The position numbers and the translations under genes were made by a program. From Butyrivibrio sp. XPD2006 (GTDB lineage Bacteria > Bacillota > Clostridia > Lachnospirales > Lachnospiraceae), in the NCBI RefSeq assembly GCF_000420865.1, contig NZ_ATVT01000012.1, forward strand, positions 1-64,000: DNA of 64,000 bases, in the 5' to 3' direction. This document shows, piece by piece, positions 42,856 to 51,361 of the stretch. The notes below the pieces were generated by a model. That model worked only from the letters and a program-made list of their open reading frames with translations. It searched no databases and was not told the origin of the DNA. Numbering within the stretch: position 1 is the first letter of the stretch; the number at the start of each line of letters is the position of its first letter.

Positions 42856-44345
42856 GTGTACATGCTTTCTTTTGCAGCCTTTCTTCTGAGGAAGAAGATC
42901 ACACCGGCAGCAATGACAAACAGCAATGTGATCCAGGCCCATGCGGGAACGGAGAGGATATTAAAGCATCTTACCCGTATCCACATGCGGTTGATGATCT
43001 CGCTCTGTGCCTGGTCGAAATAAACCATAATTGAAGCACGGCGGATCACATCTGCAGAAGGATACTGGGCTGCAAGCTGGCGCTTTAACTGCTGCTTTGG
43101 TACAGTCAGAACATAGTCTTCATCTTCAGAATCTCCCGAGAAGAAATATCCGACGGGATACTCTGTCACATCTTCTTCATCCTCGGCACCGTAATTCCAA
43201 TCAAGATACTCAAATACACGTCCGTCGTCTCCGCCTGAGATGACTGAAGAGTAGCCGATATAGTACATGTTACGAATAACGTTGTCCGGTCTTGATATGA
43301 AATTGATAAATGCCTCGGCAGCCTGTTGCTTTGAAGGATCCTGAGCGATACCTTTTTTGAGCATTACCCATCCGTCAAAATAGATATTGGTACACTCTCT
43401 TGGGGCTGCAAAGTTAAGGTAGTAGTCGTCTTCTTCAGCCTGATCCATGGCGTAAACCGCGTCACCTGACCACTGATAGTTTGCGACAACCTTACCGGTG
43501 ATCATATCTGCTTTTCCGGAATCTGTTTCAAAGGAATAGAGGTTATCCTTGATCTGCTGGAGATAGTGCTGTGCCTTGTCTACTGTTTCCGGAGATACAT
43601 CGTTCATTTCGGCCTGCAGAGCTTCCTTATAGTCAGCTCTGTTTTTGAATTCTTCGGATGTAAGAAGATCTGATTTCAAGGCTCCGACAGCCGCAAAATA
43701 TGCATCTCTGACATTGTCTTTTATTGTTACCTGGCGACGATATGCCGGATTTTCAAGAAGCTTCCAGGTTGAAGCGTCTTCCTCGCTGACGGCTTCGGGA
43801 TTGTAAACAAAACCTGTTATTCCCCACATATATCCTGCAGCGCAGCGATCCCATGTGACGCCGTTTATATCGTGAGTCTCGAAGATGTTTTTGATATATG
43901 GTGATACACCCTTTATGTAGTAGTTGGTTTCAACTTCCGGGTCAAAAAACCCATCAGATAGCGGCTGAACCATATCATCTGCCATGAGCTTCATGATCAT
44001 GTATTCGGAAGGGCATACCAGATCATATACATCTCCGATGGTAAGCATGTTGTAAAGATCTTCATTTGTACCAAAGGTGGAATACTCTACCTTTACTCTT
44101 GTGCCATAGGTCTCGTAGTACCAGTTTTCAAAATCTTCGATCATGGAGTTCCTGCCGATAATATCGCCACTCTCAAGATCTATCACTTCATCATCGTCCC
44201 ATTCGCCCTGATCTATATATTCTTCCCAGTTACAGATGCGAAGGGTTATAGCTTTTTCATTTTCTGAAGCAGCGGATACCGGGCAGAAGTCAGCCGTGAT
44301 AAGACTGACTGCCAATATTAAAGCTGCAATAATTTTCGATTTCAT
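42852..44345 (-). CDS. potD: Polyamine ABC transporter substrate-binding protein with C-terminal membrane anchor
   Basis: The start ATG (complement of 44343-44345) overlaps the potC stop in an ATGA junction. The 497-residue product has a signal peptide (1-~25), then a PotD/PotF-type binding fold starting LRICNWEEYIDQ. It includes VCPSEYMIMKLMAD, GITGFVYNPEAV and the YQWSGDAVYAMDQAEED region. Unlike the Escherichia coli periplasmic protein, it ends with a hydrophobic helix (~467-486) and a basic tail, so it is held in the membrane by its C-terminus and not by lipid. It is about 130 residues longer than E. coli PotD. It is the last gene of the operon. Confidence 0.92.
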   Translation of the reverse strand: MKSKIIAALILAVSLITADFCPVSAASENEKAITLRICNWEEYIDQGEWDDDEVIDLESGDIIGRNSMIEDFENWYYETYGTRVKVEYSTFGTNEDLYNMLTIGDVYDLVCPSEYMIMKLMADDMVQPLSDGFFDPEVETNYYIKGVSPYIKNIFETHDINGVTWDRCAAGYMWGITGFVYNPEAVSEEDASTWKLLENPAYRRQVTIKDNVRDAYFAAVGALKSDLLTSEEFKNRADYKEALQAEMNDVSPETVDKAQHYLQQIKDNLYSFETDSGKADMITGKVVANYQWSGDAVYAMDQAEEDDYYLNFAAPRECTNIYFDGWVMLKKGIAQDPSKQQAAEAFINFISRPDNVIRNMYYIGYSSVISGGDDGRVFEYLDWNYGAEDEEDVTEYPVGYFFSGDSEDEDYVLTVPKQQLKRQLAAQYPSADVIRRASIMVYFDQAQSEIINRMWIRVRCFNILSVPAWAWITLLFVIAAGVIFFLRRKAAKESMYT

Positions 44346-45148
44346 CAGACTCTGTCCTCTTTCTTTTCGCTTCGCTCGAATGCCAGATTCCTTACAACAA
44401 CAACTATGATGACTATCAGGAATATCAGTGTTGATAGAGCCCACAGTGCAGTCTTAATGCTGGTCTGCGATCCTTTGGTGGCGTTTACAACGTAGGTACT
44501 GATAGTGTCAAAGGTTGCCGGTTTGGTATAGGTGGCAATGAAATAGTCATCCAGCGATAGTGTGATAGCAAGGGAAAAGCCGGAGATCATACCTGAAAGT
44601 ATCTGAGGAATGACGACTTTTCTGAGAGCCTGGAAGGGCTTGGCACCCAGATCCAGAGCTGCCTCATACAGGCTGGAATCCATCTGTTTGAGCTTTGGAA
44701 TGACTGAAAGATATACAAAAGGAGCGCTTAGAGTTACGTGGCCAAACAGCAGCGGAAGATAACTCTCCTTGTCGATACCGAGCACAACAACAAGCAGGAT
44801 GCACAGAGAGAAACCTGTTACTACATCAGCGTTGATGACAGGAATCTGGTTAACAGTATCCATTGCAGCTGCTGTTTTTCTGTTTGAATAAAAGGCTCCT
44901 ATAGCTCCGAGGGTACCAAGAAGCGTGGCAAGAAGTGCTGATGAAAGAGCCAGCAGCACTGTGCCGAGGATCATGGTCTGAAGCTCCGATGTCGTAAAGA
45001 GCGTCACATAGTTTTTTAGTGTAAAAGAGCGAATGGCTCCGATCTGGGTAGCGTCTGTAAAACTGTACAGCGCAAGCATCAGGATCGGTACATATAAAAA
45101 CAGTAAAACCAGAATCGGGATCCCGGTACGGATAATCTTTTTGGTCAC
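44345..45148 (-). CDS. potC: Polyamine ABC transporter permease
   Basis: The 267-residue protein has six membrane helices and the EAA loop (YEAALDLGAKPFQALRKVVIPQI, seen across its length) that contacts the ATPase. The start overlaps potB by 4 bp. The six-helix fold matches PotC/PotI permeases. It pairs with PotB to form the channel for spermidine or putrescine uptake. Confidence 0.94.
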   Translation of the reverse strand: MTKKIIRTGIPILVLLFLYVPILMLALYSFTDATQIGAIRSFTLKNYVTLFTTSELQTMILGTVLLALSSALLATLLGTLGAIGAFYSNRKTAAAMDTVNQIPVINADVVTGFSLCILLVVVLGIDKESYLPLLFGHVTLSAPFVYLSVIPKLKQMDSSLYEAALDLGAKPFQALRKVVIPQILSGMISGFSLAITLSLDDYFIATYTKPATFDTISTYVVNATKGSQTSIKTALWALSTLIFLIVIIVVVVRNLAFERSEKKEDRV

Positions 45149-45933
45149 AGCAGTGCACCTCCTGTTCTGGTAGTTTCACCCTTGTCATCGTCATTTAAAA
45201 TATTGATGATGCATATGATACCAAGCAGGATCAATGCGATCATAGAGCCGCCGTTCCAGTTGTAGGCAGAGAAGTAACTGCCGATAAGGCTTCCCATGAT
45301 ATATGTGCTGTTATACAGCATATCGAGTACCACATAGTTAGTCATTGCAGGCAGCAGAACCATTGAAATACCGCTTATAACGCCCGGAAGAGAAAGGGGC
45401 AGCGTTATCCGCAAAAATGCATGTCTGTCGTTGGCGCCCAGGTCTTTGGCTGCTTCAATAAGAGATGCGTCCATCTTGGCAAGCGTGTTATAGATGGGAA
45501 GTATCATAAAGGGCAGGAAATCATAGGTCATACCTATAACTGAATTGATGAACGGGTAGAACGCAAGGTTTCCTTCTATAAGGCCCAGGATCTCCTTGAG
45601 TGCGGTAATACGCAGAGAGAAGTTGATCCACATTGGCATGATAAAGATCATTATGAGCACTGTATTCTTTTTAAGCCTGCCTGTAGTCAGGATATATGCT
45701 GTCGGGTAGGCAAGTATCAGACACAAAGCTGTTGTTGTCAGCGCAAGAGCAAAGCTGTAAAACAGTGTGCCTAAAGTGTTTGGGTCTGTAAAAAAGTCTG
45801 TCAGGTTCCGAAGTGTGAACTGCCCCTGTCCGTTGGTAAATGCGTAAAAGAATAAAACCAGCAGAGGAGCTACTACAAATAGCAGCAGGAAGACAGCATA
45901 TGGGATACCTAAAGTTTTTCTGGAAAATCTCAT
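45145..45933 (-). CDS. potB: Polyamine ABC transporter permease
   Basis: The 262-residue protein has six membrane helices and an EAA loop (IEAAKDLGANDRHAFLRITLPL). The order potA-potB-potC-potD on the minus strand is the standard operon order. It starts 10 bp after the potA stop. Confidence 0.94.
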   Translation of the reverse strand: MRFSRKTLGIPYAVFLLLFVVAPLLVLFFYAFTNGQGQFTLRNLTDFFTDPNTLGTLFYSFALALTTTALCLILAYPTAYILTTGRLKKNTVLIMIFIMPMWINFSLRITALKEILGLIEGNLAFYPFINSVIGMTYDFLPFMILPIYNTLAKMDASLIEAAKDLGANDRHAFLRITLPLSLPGVISGISMVLLPAMTNYVVLDMLYNSTYIMGSLIGSYFSAYNWNGGSMIALILLGIICIINILNDDDKGETTRTGGALL

Positions 45934-45943
45934 GTGCTCCTCC

Positions 45944-47392
45944 TTATTTCTTAACCACGAAATTCATTTTATCCATAGGCAGGATAAGACCGACTTTATC
46001 GTCCATGTTCCAAAGGTATTCGTCATCTACGATAAAGTCCTGACCAAAATCGGTATTGATAACATAGCTGTAATGGTCACCCTTATAGATAAGGTTACTG
46101 ATAACACCGGCTACCAGTACCTGTTCGTCGTCTGCATCATCTGTCATGCGGATATCCTGAGGCTCTATGGCAGCGATAATATGTATCTTGTCAGGATCGA
46201 TAACCTCTCCGTGTTCGTCAAGAAGCTCATGACTTTCATTGCGATGACTTCCCTTGATGAGCTGTGTAAGGCTGACATCGAGCTCTTTGTTGTTAAACTC
46301 AAGTCTGTGGTTTCTGTTCATATCAACATGGAAGATATTGGTGTGATTCTCGGCAATCATGATATGTATGCCGTCAGGCTCAACCTTAATACCCACGTCA
46401 CTTCCTACTTCAGCGGATTTGGTACTCTGGATAACAACCTCATAACGTCCGGACTGAACGGTGATCTCGTAGTGCATGCCTTTGAAGATCACAGAGATAA
46501 CTTTGCCGCGAATCTGTCCGCTTCCCGGTGGTACAAGCTCAATATCTTCCGGACGTACAACGGCTGTGATCTGTGTGCCCTCAGGAACATCGTCAACGCA
46601 CTGGAACAGACCGCCTGCAAAGCGCGCCTGCATACTGCCGGTCATGATGCCGTTAAAGATATTACTTTCTCCGATAAAGTCGGCGACAAAAGCATTCCTG
46701 GGTTCATTATATATATCCTCGGGAGTACCGATCTGCTGGATCTTGCCCTCAGCCATTACTACGATCTTATCGGACATGGTAAGAGCTTCTTCCTGGTCGT
46801 GGGTTACATAGATGAAGGTAATGCCCAGTTCATCATGCATGGCCTTTAATTCAATCTGCATCTCCTTGCGCATCTTAAGATCCAGAGCGCCAAGGGGTTC
46901 ATCAAGGAGCAGTATTTCAGGTTCGTTTACAAGAGCTCTTGCGATGCCGACACGCTGCTGCTGGCCACCTGAAAGAGTAGAGATGGAGCGCTTTTCAAAG
47001 CCTTCCAGATCAACGAGCTCCAGAACCTTTTTTACCTTTTTCTTTATTTCTTCCGCAGGGAGCTTTTTGAGCTTGAGACCAAAGGCAATGTTGTCAAATA
47101 CGTTCATGTGCGGAAAAAGCGCATAGCGCTGGAATACAGTGTTGATCGGCCTCTCGTAGGGCGGAAGCTGTGAGATATCCTTACCGTTTAAGAGGATGTC
47201 TCCGGAAGTCGGCATATCAAAACCTGCGATCATTCGAAGTGTTGTGGTCTTGCCACAGCCTGAAGGACCCAGGAATGTGACGAATTCACCGCGCTTAACT
47301 TCAAGATTAAAGTCTTCAACGGCTTTAAACCCATCTTCGAATGTCCGGTTGATGTGTTTTAATTCAATGATGTTTGTGTTATTGTTATCCAT
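45944..47392 (-). CDS. potA: Polyamine ABC transporter ATPase, long form
   Basis: The 482-residue protein carries Walker A GPSGCGKTT (42-50), the signature LSGGQQQRVGIARAL (~138-152) and Walker B LLLDEPLGALD. A TOBE regulatory region follows from ~270. Usual PotA proteins have about 350-380 residues. Here the extra ~100 residues, with acidic segments (HIIAAIEPQDIRMTDDADDEQV) and a TOBE-like end (GDHYSYVINTDFGQDFIVDDEY), look like a second or split TOBE domain. This could add substrate- or metabolite-dependent control. It is the first gene of the operon. The 163 bp to the divergent YccF gene contain a short palindrome, GAAAAAT/ATTTTTC, near 47479-47495. Confidence 0.93.
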   Translation of the reverse strand: MDNNNTNIIELKHINRTFEDGFKAVEDFNLEVKRGEFVTFLGPSGCGKTTTLRMIAGFDMPTSGDILLNGKDISQLPPYERPINTVFQRYALFPHMNVFDNIAFGLKLKKLPAEEIKKKVKKVLELVDLEGFEKRSISTLSGGQQQRVGIARALVNEPEILLLDEPLGALDLKMRKEMQIELKAMHDELGITFIYVTHDQEEALTMSDKIVVMAEGKIQQIGTPEDIYNEPRNAFVADFIGESNIFNGIMTGSMQARFAGGLFQCVDDVPEGTQITAVVRPEDIELVPPGSGQIRGKVISVIFKGMHYEITVQSGRYEVVIQSTKSAEVGSDVGIKVEPDGIHIMIAENHTNIFHVDMNRNHRLEFNNKELDVSLTQLIKGSHRNESHELLDEHGEVIDPDKIHIIAAIEPQDIRMTDDADDEQVLVAGVISNLIYKGDHYSYVINTDFGQDFIVDDEYLWNMDDKVGLILPMDKMNFVVKK

Positions 47393-47555
47393 TTCGATCT
47401 GCTCCTTACCAAGTCGTAACTCAATGCTAATTATTCTATCATTACAGGGGCTGTCATACGATCATCCTCACCGACAACGAAAAAATTAAATTTTTCTAAT
47501 TTTCAGCCATTGGTACACACTTTATCTTATTATAGTGTAAAAGGAGGAATTTGTA

Positions 47556-47930
47556 ATGAGAATTCTATTAAACATACTTTGGATTATTTGCGGCGGATTA
47601 GTGAGTGCGTTGGGGTTCTGGATCGCAGGTCTGTTATGGTGCATCACGGTTGTGGGAATACCGGTTGGCGTACAGTGCTTTAAACTTTCATCAATTTCGC
47701 TCAATCCTTTCGGAAAAGAGATTATTGACGATGGAGGAGCTGGTTCGGTTCTTCTGAATCTTCTTTGGATCATATTATTCGGATGGGAGCTTGCTCTTAC
47801 GAATGCAGTTATCGGACTTATTCTTTGCATCACCATCATTGGAATACCTTTCGGTAAGCAGTTCTTTAAGATTGCCAATGTAGCTCTTTTCCCGTTTGGC
47901 AAAAGAGTTGTGAGGACACATGTAATGTAA
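47556..47930 (+). CDS. YccF-family inner membrane protein
   Basis: The 124-residue protein consists of two repeats of the YccF domain, each with hydrophobic helices and a GIPxGxQxFK motif (GIPVGVQCFKLSSISLNPFG and GIPFGKQFFKIANVALFPFG). The function of the family is unknown. The start follows AAAAGGAGG. It is the last intact host gene before the mobile element. Confidence 0.9.
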   Translation: MRILLNILWIICGGLVSALGFWIAGLLWCITVVGIPVGVQCFKLSSISLNPFGKEIIDDGGAGSVLLNLLWIILFGWELALTNAVIGLILCITIIGIPFGKQFFKIANVALFPFGKRVVRTHVM

Positions 47931-47942
47931 GAATCAGTTCTT

Positions 47943-47971
47943 TTTACAAATCAGCCTTAACATGGTAATAT
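47943..47971 (+). promoter_or_regulatory. Promoter of the interrupted host gene
   Basis: TTTACA (47943-47948), a 17-bp spacer and TAATAT (47966-47971) direct transcription from about 47978. It overlaps the YccF terminator and points at a ribosome binding site at 48015-48021 and a 13-codon frame. Confidence 0.55.
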
Positions 47972-47997
47972 ATATTCGCCGTGTTAGGGCTATTTTT
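47953..47997 (+). terminator. Terminator after the YccF gene
   Basis: AGCCTTAACA (47953-47962) pairs with TGTTAGGGCT (47982-47991), including one G-T pair, and ATTTTT follows. Confidence 0.75.
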
Positions 47998-48031
47998 ATG
48001 TAAATAATTGTTTTAAAGGAGATATATTACC

Positions 48032-48073
48032 ATGAAGCTGGGAATCGAAAGACTTTTCCTTAATCACGTATAA
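48032..48073 (+). pseudogene. Start of a host gene cut by the mobile element (13 codons left)
   Basis: A strong site AAAGGAG (48015-48021) and a promoter at 47943-47971 lead into ATG 48032, yet the frame stops after 13 codons at 48073. The peptide begins MKLGIERL, which resembles the beginning of DUF1343 (NamZ-like muramidase) proteins as I remember them. The simplest reading is that the element inserted into this gene just after its start and left this fragment, with the rest at the far end of the element. A short leader peptide is the alternative. Confidence 0.4.
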
Positions 48074-48165
48074 TTACATAAGGTCACGCGAGCCGTTATT
48101 TCACGATTGTTTGGAAACTTAAATTACACGTTTCGCTACATAAATTCACATTAGAAAATGGCAGT

Positions 48166-48195
48166 TGGTGTAGGCCTGGTGTAGCGCTGGTGTAG
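48166..48195 (+). repeat. Three TGGTGTAG iterons with 11-bp spacing
   Basis: TGGTGTAG occurs at 48166-48173, 48177-48184 and 48188-48195, each separated by exactly 3 bp. The 11-bp period places the copies on one face of the helix. They lie between the element border and its first gene. Likely readers are the recombinase (arm-type sites), the RepA protein or ParB. Confidence 0.8.
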
Positions 48196-48249
48196 ATACT
48201 GTTAACCGGACATCATCACGCAGGATATTTGAATATGGATTTTACATAA

Positions 48250-48286
48250 AGGGCAGTTGTTCTTAAAGAGAATGACTGCTCTTTTT
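48250..48286 (+). terminator. GCAG/CTGC-type hairpin before DUF5688 gene
   Basis: A 14-bp stem (48250-48263 with 48269-48282, three G-T pairs) and a 5-nt loop are followed by TTTTT. A second small hairpin, GCCC-AAAATC-GGGC (48291-48304), comes next. It can shield the element from outside transcription or regulate its first gene. Confidence 0.7.
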
Positions 48287-48337
48287 CTACGCCCAAAATC
48301 GGGCACGACCATTATTCAATTCATAGGAGGATACAGT

Positions 48338-49357
48338 ATGAACTACGAAGAGTTCAAAGAAAAATTAGCAAAGGATGTAAAAGAGCAGTTGGAGAAAGAC
48401 ACCGGGAAAGAGTTTGAAGTGGAGGCCAGGAACGTCGAGAAGATGAATGATTCTTATGAGGCCCTTACAGTAAAGGAAACAGATGGCGAAATAGGTGTAA
48501 ATCTCAATGTAGACAGCCTTTATGCGGCATATGAAGATGGCACTGCTTATGAAGATGTTGTGGACAAGGCCGCAACGATGGCAGGAGATGCTTTGAGCAA
48601 CAGACCGGAGTTTGATGTCGAAGCCTTCAAAGATTATGAAAAGATGAAAGATAAGCTGGCAATCGAGGTTGTCTCTGCAGAAAGAAATCAGGGAATGCTT
48701 GAGACTGTACCACACAAGTCTGTTGAAGATATGGCCGTTGTGTACAGATTTGTGGTTGGAGGAACCCCGGAGGGAGTAGGTTCGATTCTTATAACAAATC
48801 AGATGCTTGATATCTATGGTATATCTGCAGATCAGCTTCATGAAGATGCATTAAAGAACGCTCCTGAGATCAGACCGCTGGTCATCAAGGGAATGGGCGA
48901 AGTTCTTGCTGCTCAGATGGGCGTTGAAGATCTTGAAATGCTTGGTCTAAATATTCCACCTGAACAGGAGCAGATGTTTGTAGCTTCTGTTGAAGGAAAT
49001 GTCCATGGCGCCGGTGTTCTTGCTTATCAGAATTTCATGGACCAGGCTGCAGACAGAGTCGGTGGTAGTTTCTTTATTTTACCCAGCAGTATTCATGAGG
49101 TGTTGATCATTCCTGACAATGGAAAATTCGATACGGCAAGTCTTGAGAACATGGTAAAAGAGGTAAATGCCACAACAGTGGATCCTTCAGACCAGCTCAC
49201 AGACAGTGTATATCACTATGATGCAGATGCAAAGGTGTTTGAGCTAGCGGAGAAGTATGAAGACAGAATAAAGGATAAGGAAGTTGATATCAAGAAAGGA
49301 ACGCTTGAGCATGCAGCGTCTAAGCCTCACAGAGATCGCGGAGGCGAAGCAATCTAA
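48338..49357 (+). CDS. DUF5688 protein of the ICE
   Basis: The start ATG 48338 follows TAGGAGG. The 339-residue cytosolic protein is acidic and begins MNYEEFKEKLAKDVKEQL, the pattern of DUF5688 proteins that are common near the replication end of Lachnospiraceae conjugative elements. A segment like GEIGVNLNVDSLYAAYEDG follows. No enzymatic motif is visible, and the family has no established function. Its place next to the partition genes suggests a role in element maintenance or host adaptation; this is context only. The next gene overlaps its last base. Confidence 0.8.
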   Translation: MNYEEFKEKLAKDVKEQLEKDTGKEFEVEARNVEKMNDSYEALTVKETDGEIGVNLNVDSLYAAYEDGTAYEDVVDKAATMAGDALSNRPEFDVEAFKDYEKMKDKLAIEVVSAERNQGMLETVPHKSVEDMAVVYRFVVGGTPEGVGSILITNQMLDIYGISADQLHEDALKNAPEIRPLVIKGMGEVLAAQMGVEDLEMLGLNIPPEQEQMFVASVEGNVHGAGVLAYQNFMDQAADRVGGSFFILPSSIHEVLIIPDNGKFDTASLENMVKEVNATTVDPSDQLTDSVYHYDADAKVFELAEKYEDRIKDKEVDIKKGTLEHAASKPHRDRGGEAI

Positions 49358-49569
49358 TGGAAAAATACGCGGCTGATAAACCAAAGGACTGTAAAAAGTG
49401 CTTTTTTGGAACAAGCAAGGGCGTATGCACCAGGCATTCTGAGTGCTTTTACGTCATCAGAAGAAATAAGCAGACGCGTAAAAAGTGTGTGAAGGACTGC
49501 CCTTACGGAGCGCACTGGCCATGTATAGGCTGGTGCACCCGTAAGATTCTTGAGGAAATGAGGAATTAG
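49357..49569 (+). CDS. Cysteine-rich small protein (70 residues)
   Basis: The 70-residue protein has nine cysteines in CKKCF, VCTRHSEC, KKCVKDCPYG and PCIGWC patterns, so it probably binds one or two metal ions or forms a compact zinc-finger-like fold. It is basic and cytosolic (no signal). Its start shares a base with the stop of the DUF5688 gene, and repA follows after 5 bp, so it belongs to that operon. The family is not recognised. Confidence 0.7.
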   Translation: MEKYAADKPKDCKKCFFGTSKGVCTRHSECFYVIRRNKQTRKKCVKDCPYGAHWPCIGWCTRKILEEMRN

Positions 49570-49574
49570 TATAA

Positions 49575-50522
49575 ATGGCTGAGTTTGATTATTTCTATGG
49601 TCAGGAAGCGGATCTGTTCAGTTTTATCAGAGTACCGAAGCTGTTGTTTACAGATGCAAGGTTTAAGGAGCTTACAAGTGATGCCAAGGTTCTTTATGGC
49701 CTGTTACTGGACAGGATGAGTCTGTCTGCAGAGAATAAATGGTTTGACGAAAGAGGCCGAGTATATATTATCTACACAATTGAGCAGATCAGCGACAGCA
49801 TAGGATGCTCAAATGGAAAGGCTTGCAGGACACTTAAACAGCTTGTTGATATAGGACTTGTAGATAAGAATTTTAAAGGACAGGGAAAGGCAGCTCTTTT
49901 GTATGTGAAGAAGATCCTTTCTGATATGTCACAACGTGAAAACAAGAATGTTCAAAATGGAAATCCTGGAATGCCTAAAATAGAAATCCAAGGATGTTCA
50001 AAACAGGAATCTAATAATACTGATATAAATAATACTGACTTTAGTAATACTGAAAATATAAATATCTTATCTAATCTTATCAAGGTATATCCGCCAGAAC
50101 ATATGACTTATTCTGATGATGCGATGAGAAGGGATGAGAAAAGAGATTTCTGTTGGTCTGACATACCTGAGCTTAAAAGAAAAGTCTGTGAGAATATTGA
50201 TACATGCAGTTTGAAACAACGCTTTCCTTACAACGGTGAGCTAATAGACCAGATAACAAATCTGATTGTTGATGTCTTATCGGACGATGCCAGATATTTC
50301 ATTGTTGGTGGAGTAAAGAAATCTCCAGAGCTTGTAAAAGATCAGTTCAGGCAGCTTGATTACAGCCATGTAGCATATGTTATAGATTCGCTAAAAAGCA
50401 ACACAACCGATATTAAGAATGTCAGGCAGTATCTTATTGCAGCACTTTACAATGCGCCACTTACTATAGATGCCCATTATGAAAATATGGTTAGTCATGA
50501 CCATGCAAGGGGATACTTTTGA
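49575..50522 (+). CDS. repA: RepA-like replication initiator of the ICE
   Basis: The 315-residue protein has the RepA_N domain at the N-terminus (~10-115: FIRVPKLLFTD, LTSDAKVLYGLLLDRMSLS and a winged helix ending CRTLKQLVDIGLV). A low-complexity Asn/Ser-rich linker follows (~150-175, with repeated NNTD units), then a DUF6017-like C-terminal domain. RepA_N proteins start plasmid replication. In ICEs of this class they are thought to support autonomous copies after excision. The linker DNA (50010-50070) is very AT-rich. parA follows immediately. Confidence 0.88.
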   Translation: MAEFDYFYGQEADLFSFIRVPKLLFTDARFKELTSDAKVLYGLLLDRMSLSAENKWFDERGRVYIIYTIEQISDSIGCSNGKACRTLKQLVDIGLVDKNFKGQGKAALLYVKKILSDMSQRENKNVQNGNPGMPKIEIQGCSKQESNNTDINNTDFSNTENINILSNLIKVYPPEHMTYSDDAMRRDEKRDFCWSDIPELKRKVCENIDTCSLKQRFPYNGELIDQITNLIVDVLSDDARYFIVGGVKKSPELVKDQFRQLDYSHVAYVIDSLKSNTTDIKNVRQYLIAALYNAPLTIDAHYENMVSHDHARGYF

Positions 50523-50539
50523 AGAATGAGAGGAAGAGT

Positions 50540-51361
50540 ATGAGCAGAGGAACAGTATATGCCCTGGTCAACCAGAAAGGTGGGACAGGGAAGACTCAGA
50601 GTACCGAGAATATAGGAATAGGCCTTGCTAAAGAAGGCAAAAGAGTCCTGCTGGTTGATCTTGACCCGCAGGGCTCTCTTACTATCAGCATGGGATATCC
50701 AAAGACTGATGATATACCCGTTACGGTGACGGATATAATGAGCAGTGTTCTTCAGGAATACCCGATAGAACGAGATAAAGGAATCATCCATCATTCTGAG
50801 GGAGTTGATCTTCTCCCGGCAAACATATCACTTGCAGGGCTTGAGGTTTCGCTAGTGAATGCTATGGGAAGGGAAAGAATCCTGAAAGAATATATAGACT
50901 GTGTGAAAAAAGATTATGACGCTGTTTTGATTGATTGTATGCCATCACTTGGAATGCTTACGGTCAATGCACTTACAGCAGCTGACAGACTGATTATTCC
51001 GGTTCAGAGTCAGTACCTGTCAGCAAAAGGACTGGAACAGCTTCTCCAAACTGTCAGCAGGGTAAAAAGGCAGATGAACCCGGGACTTAAAATTGATGGG
51101 ATATTGCTGACAATGGTAGACAGCAGGACAAATTATGCAAAAGAAATCAGTAGCCTTGTAAGAAATGTCTATGGAAAGAATATTAAGGTATATGATACAG
51201 AGATCCCTTTTTCTGTAAGAGCAGCCGAGATCAGTGCTGCAGGGAAAAGTATTTATGAACATGATCCTAAAGGAAAGGTTGCCGAGGCATATAAGAAGCT
51301 GACAAAGGAGGTGCTGAAGAATGCAGAAATCTCGCGGAAACATTCAGCTTTCGAGTTATGA
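50540..51361 (+). CDS. parA: ParA-type partition ATPase
   Basis: I prefer ATG 50540, preceded by GAGAGG; a TTG at 50519 overlapping the repA stop is possible. The 273-residue protein has the deviant Walker A QKGGTGKTQ (K13 and K18), Walker A' VDLDPQGSL, and DCMPSLGMLTVNAL. It is a Soj/ParA ATPase without an N-terminal DNA-binding domain. Together with ParB it should keep the excised circle in daughter cells. It overlaps parB by 41 bp. Confidence 0.93.
   Translation: MSRGTVYALVNQKGGTGKTQSTENIGIGLAKEGKRVLLVDLDPQGSLTISMGYPKTDDIPVTVTDIMSSVLQEYPIERDKGIIHHSEGVDLLPANISLAGLEVSLVNAMGRERILKEYIDCVKKDYDAVLIDCMPSLGMLTVNALTAADRLIIPVQSQYLSAKGLEQLLQTVSRVKRQMNPGLKIDGILLTMVDSRTNYAKEISSLVRNVYGKNIKVYDTEIPFSVRAAEISAAGKSIYEHDPKGKVAEAYKKLTKEVLKNAEISRKHSAFEL

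Noticed and set aside
45932-46849. A 305-codon open frame on the plus strand inside potA
   Set aside because: It is fully antisense to the well-conserved ABC ATPase, lacks a ribosome binding site and has no recognisable protein pattern. It is a shadow of potA codon use.
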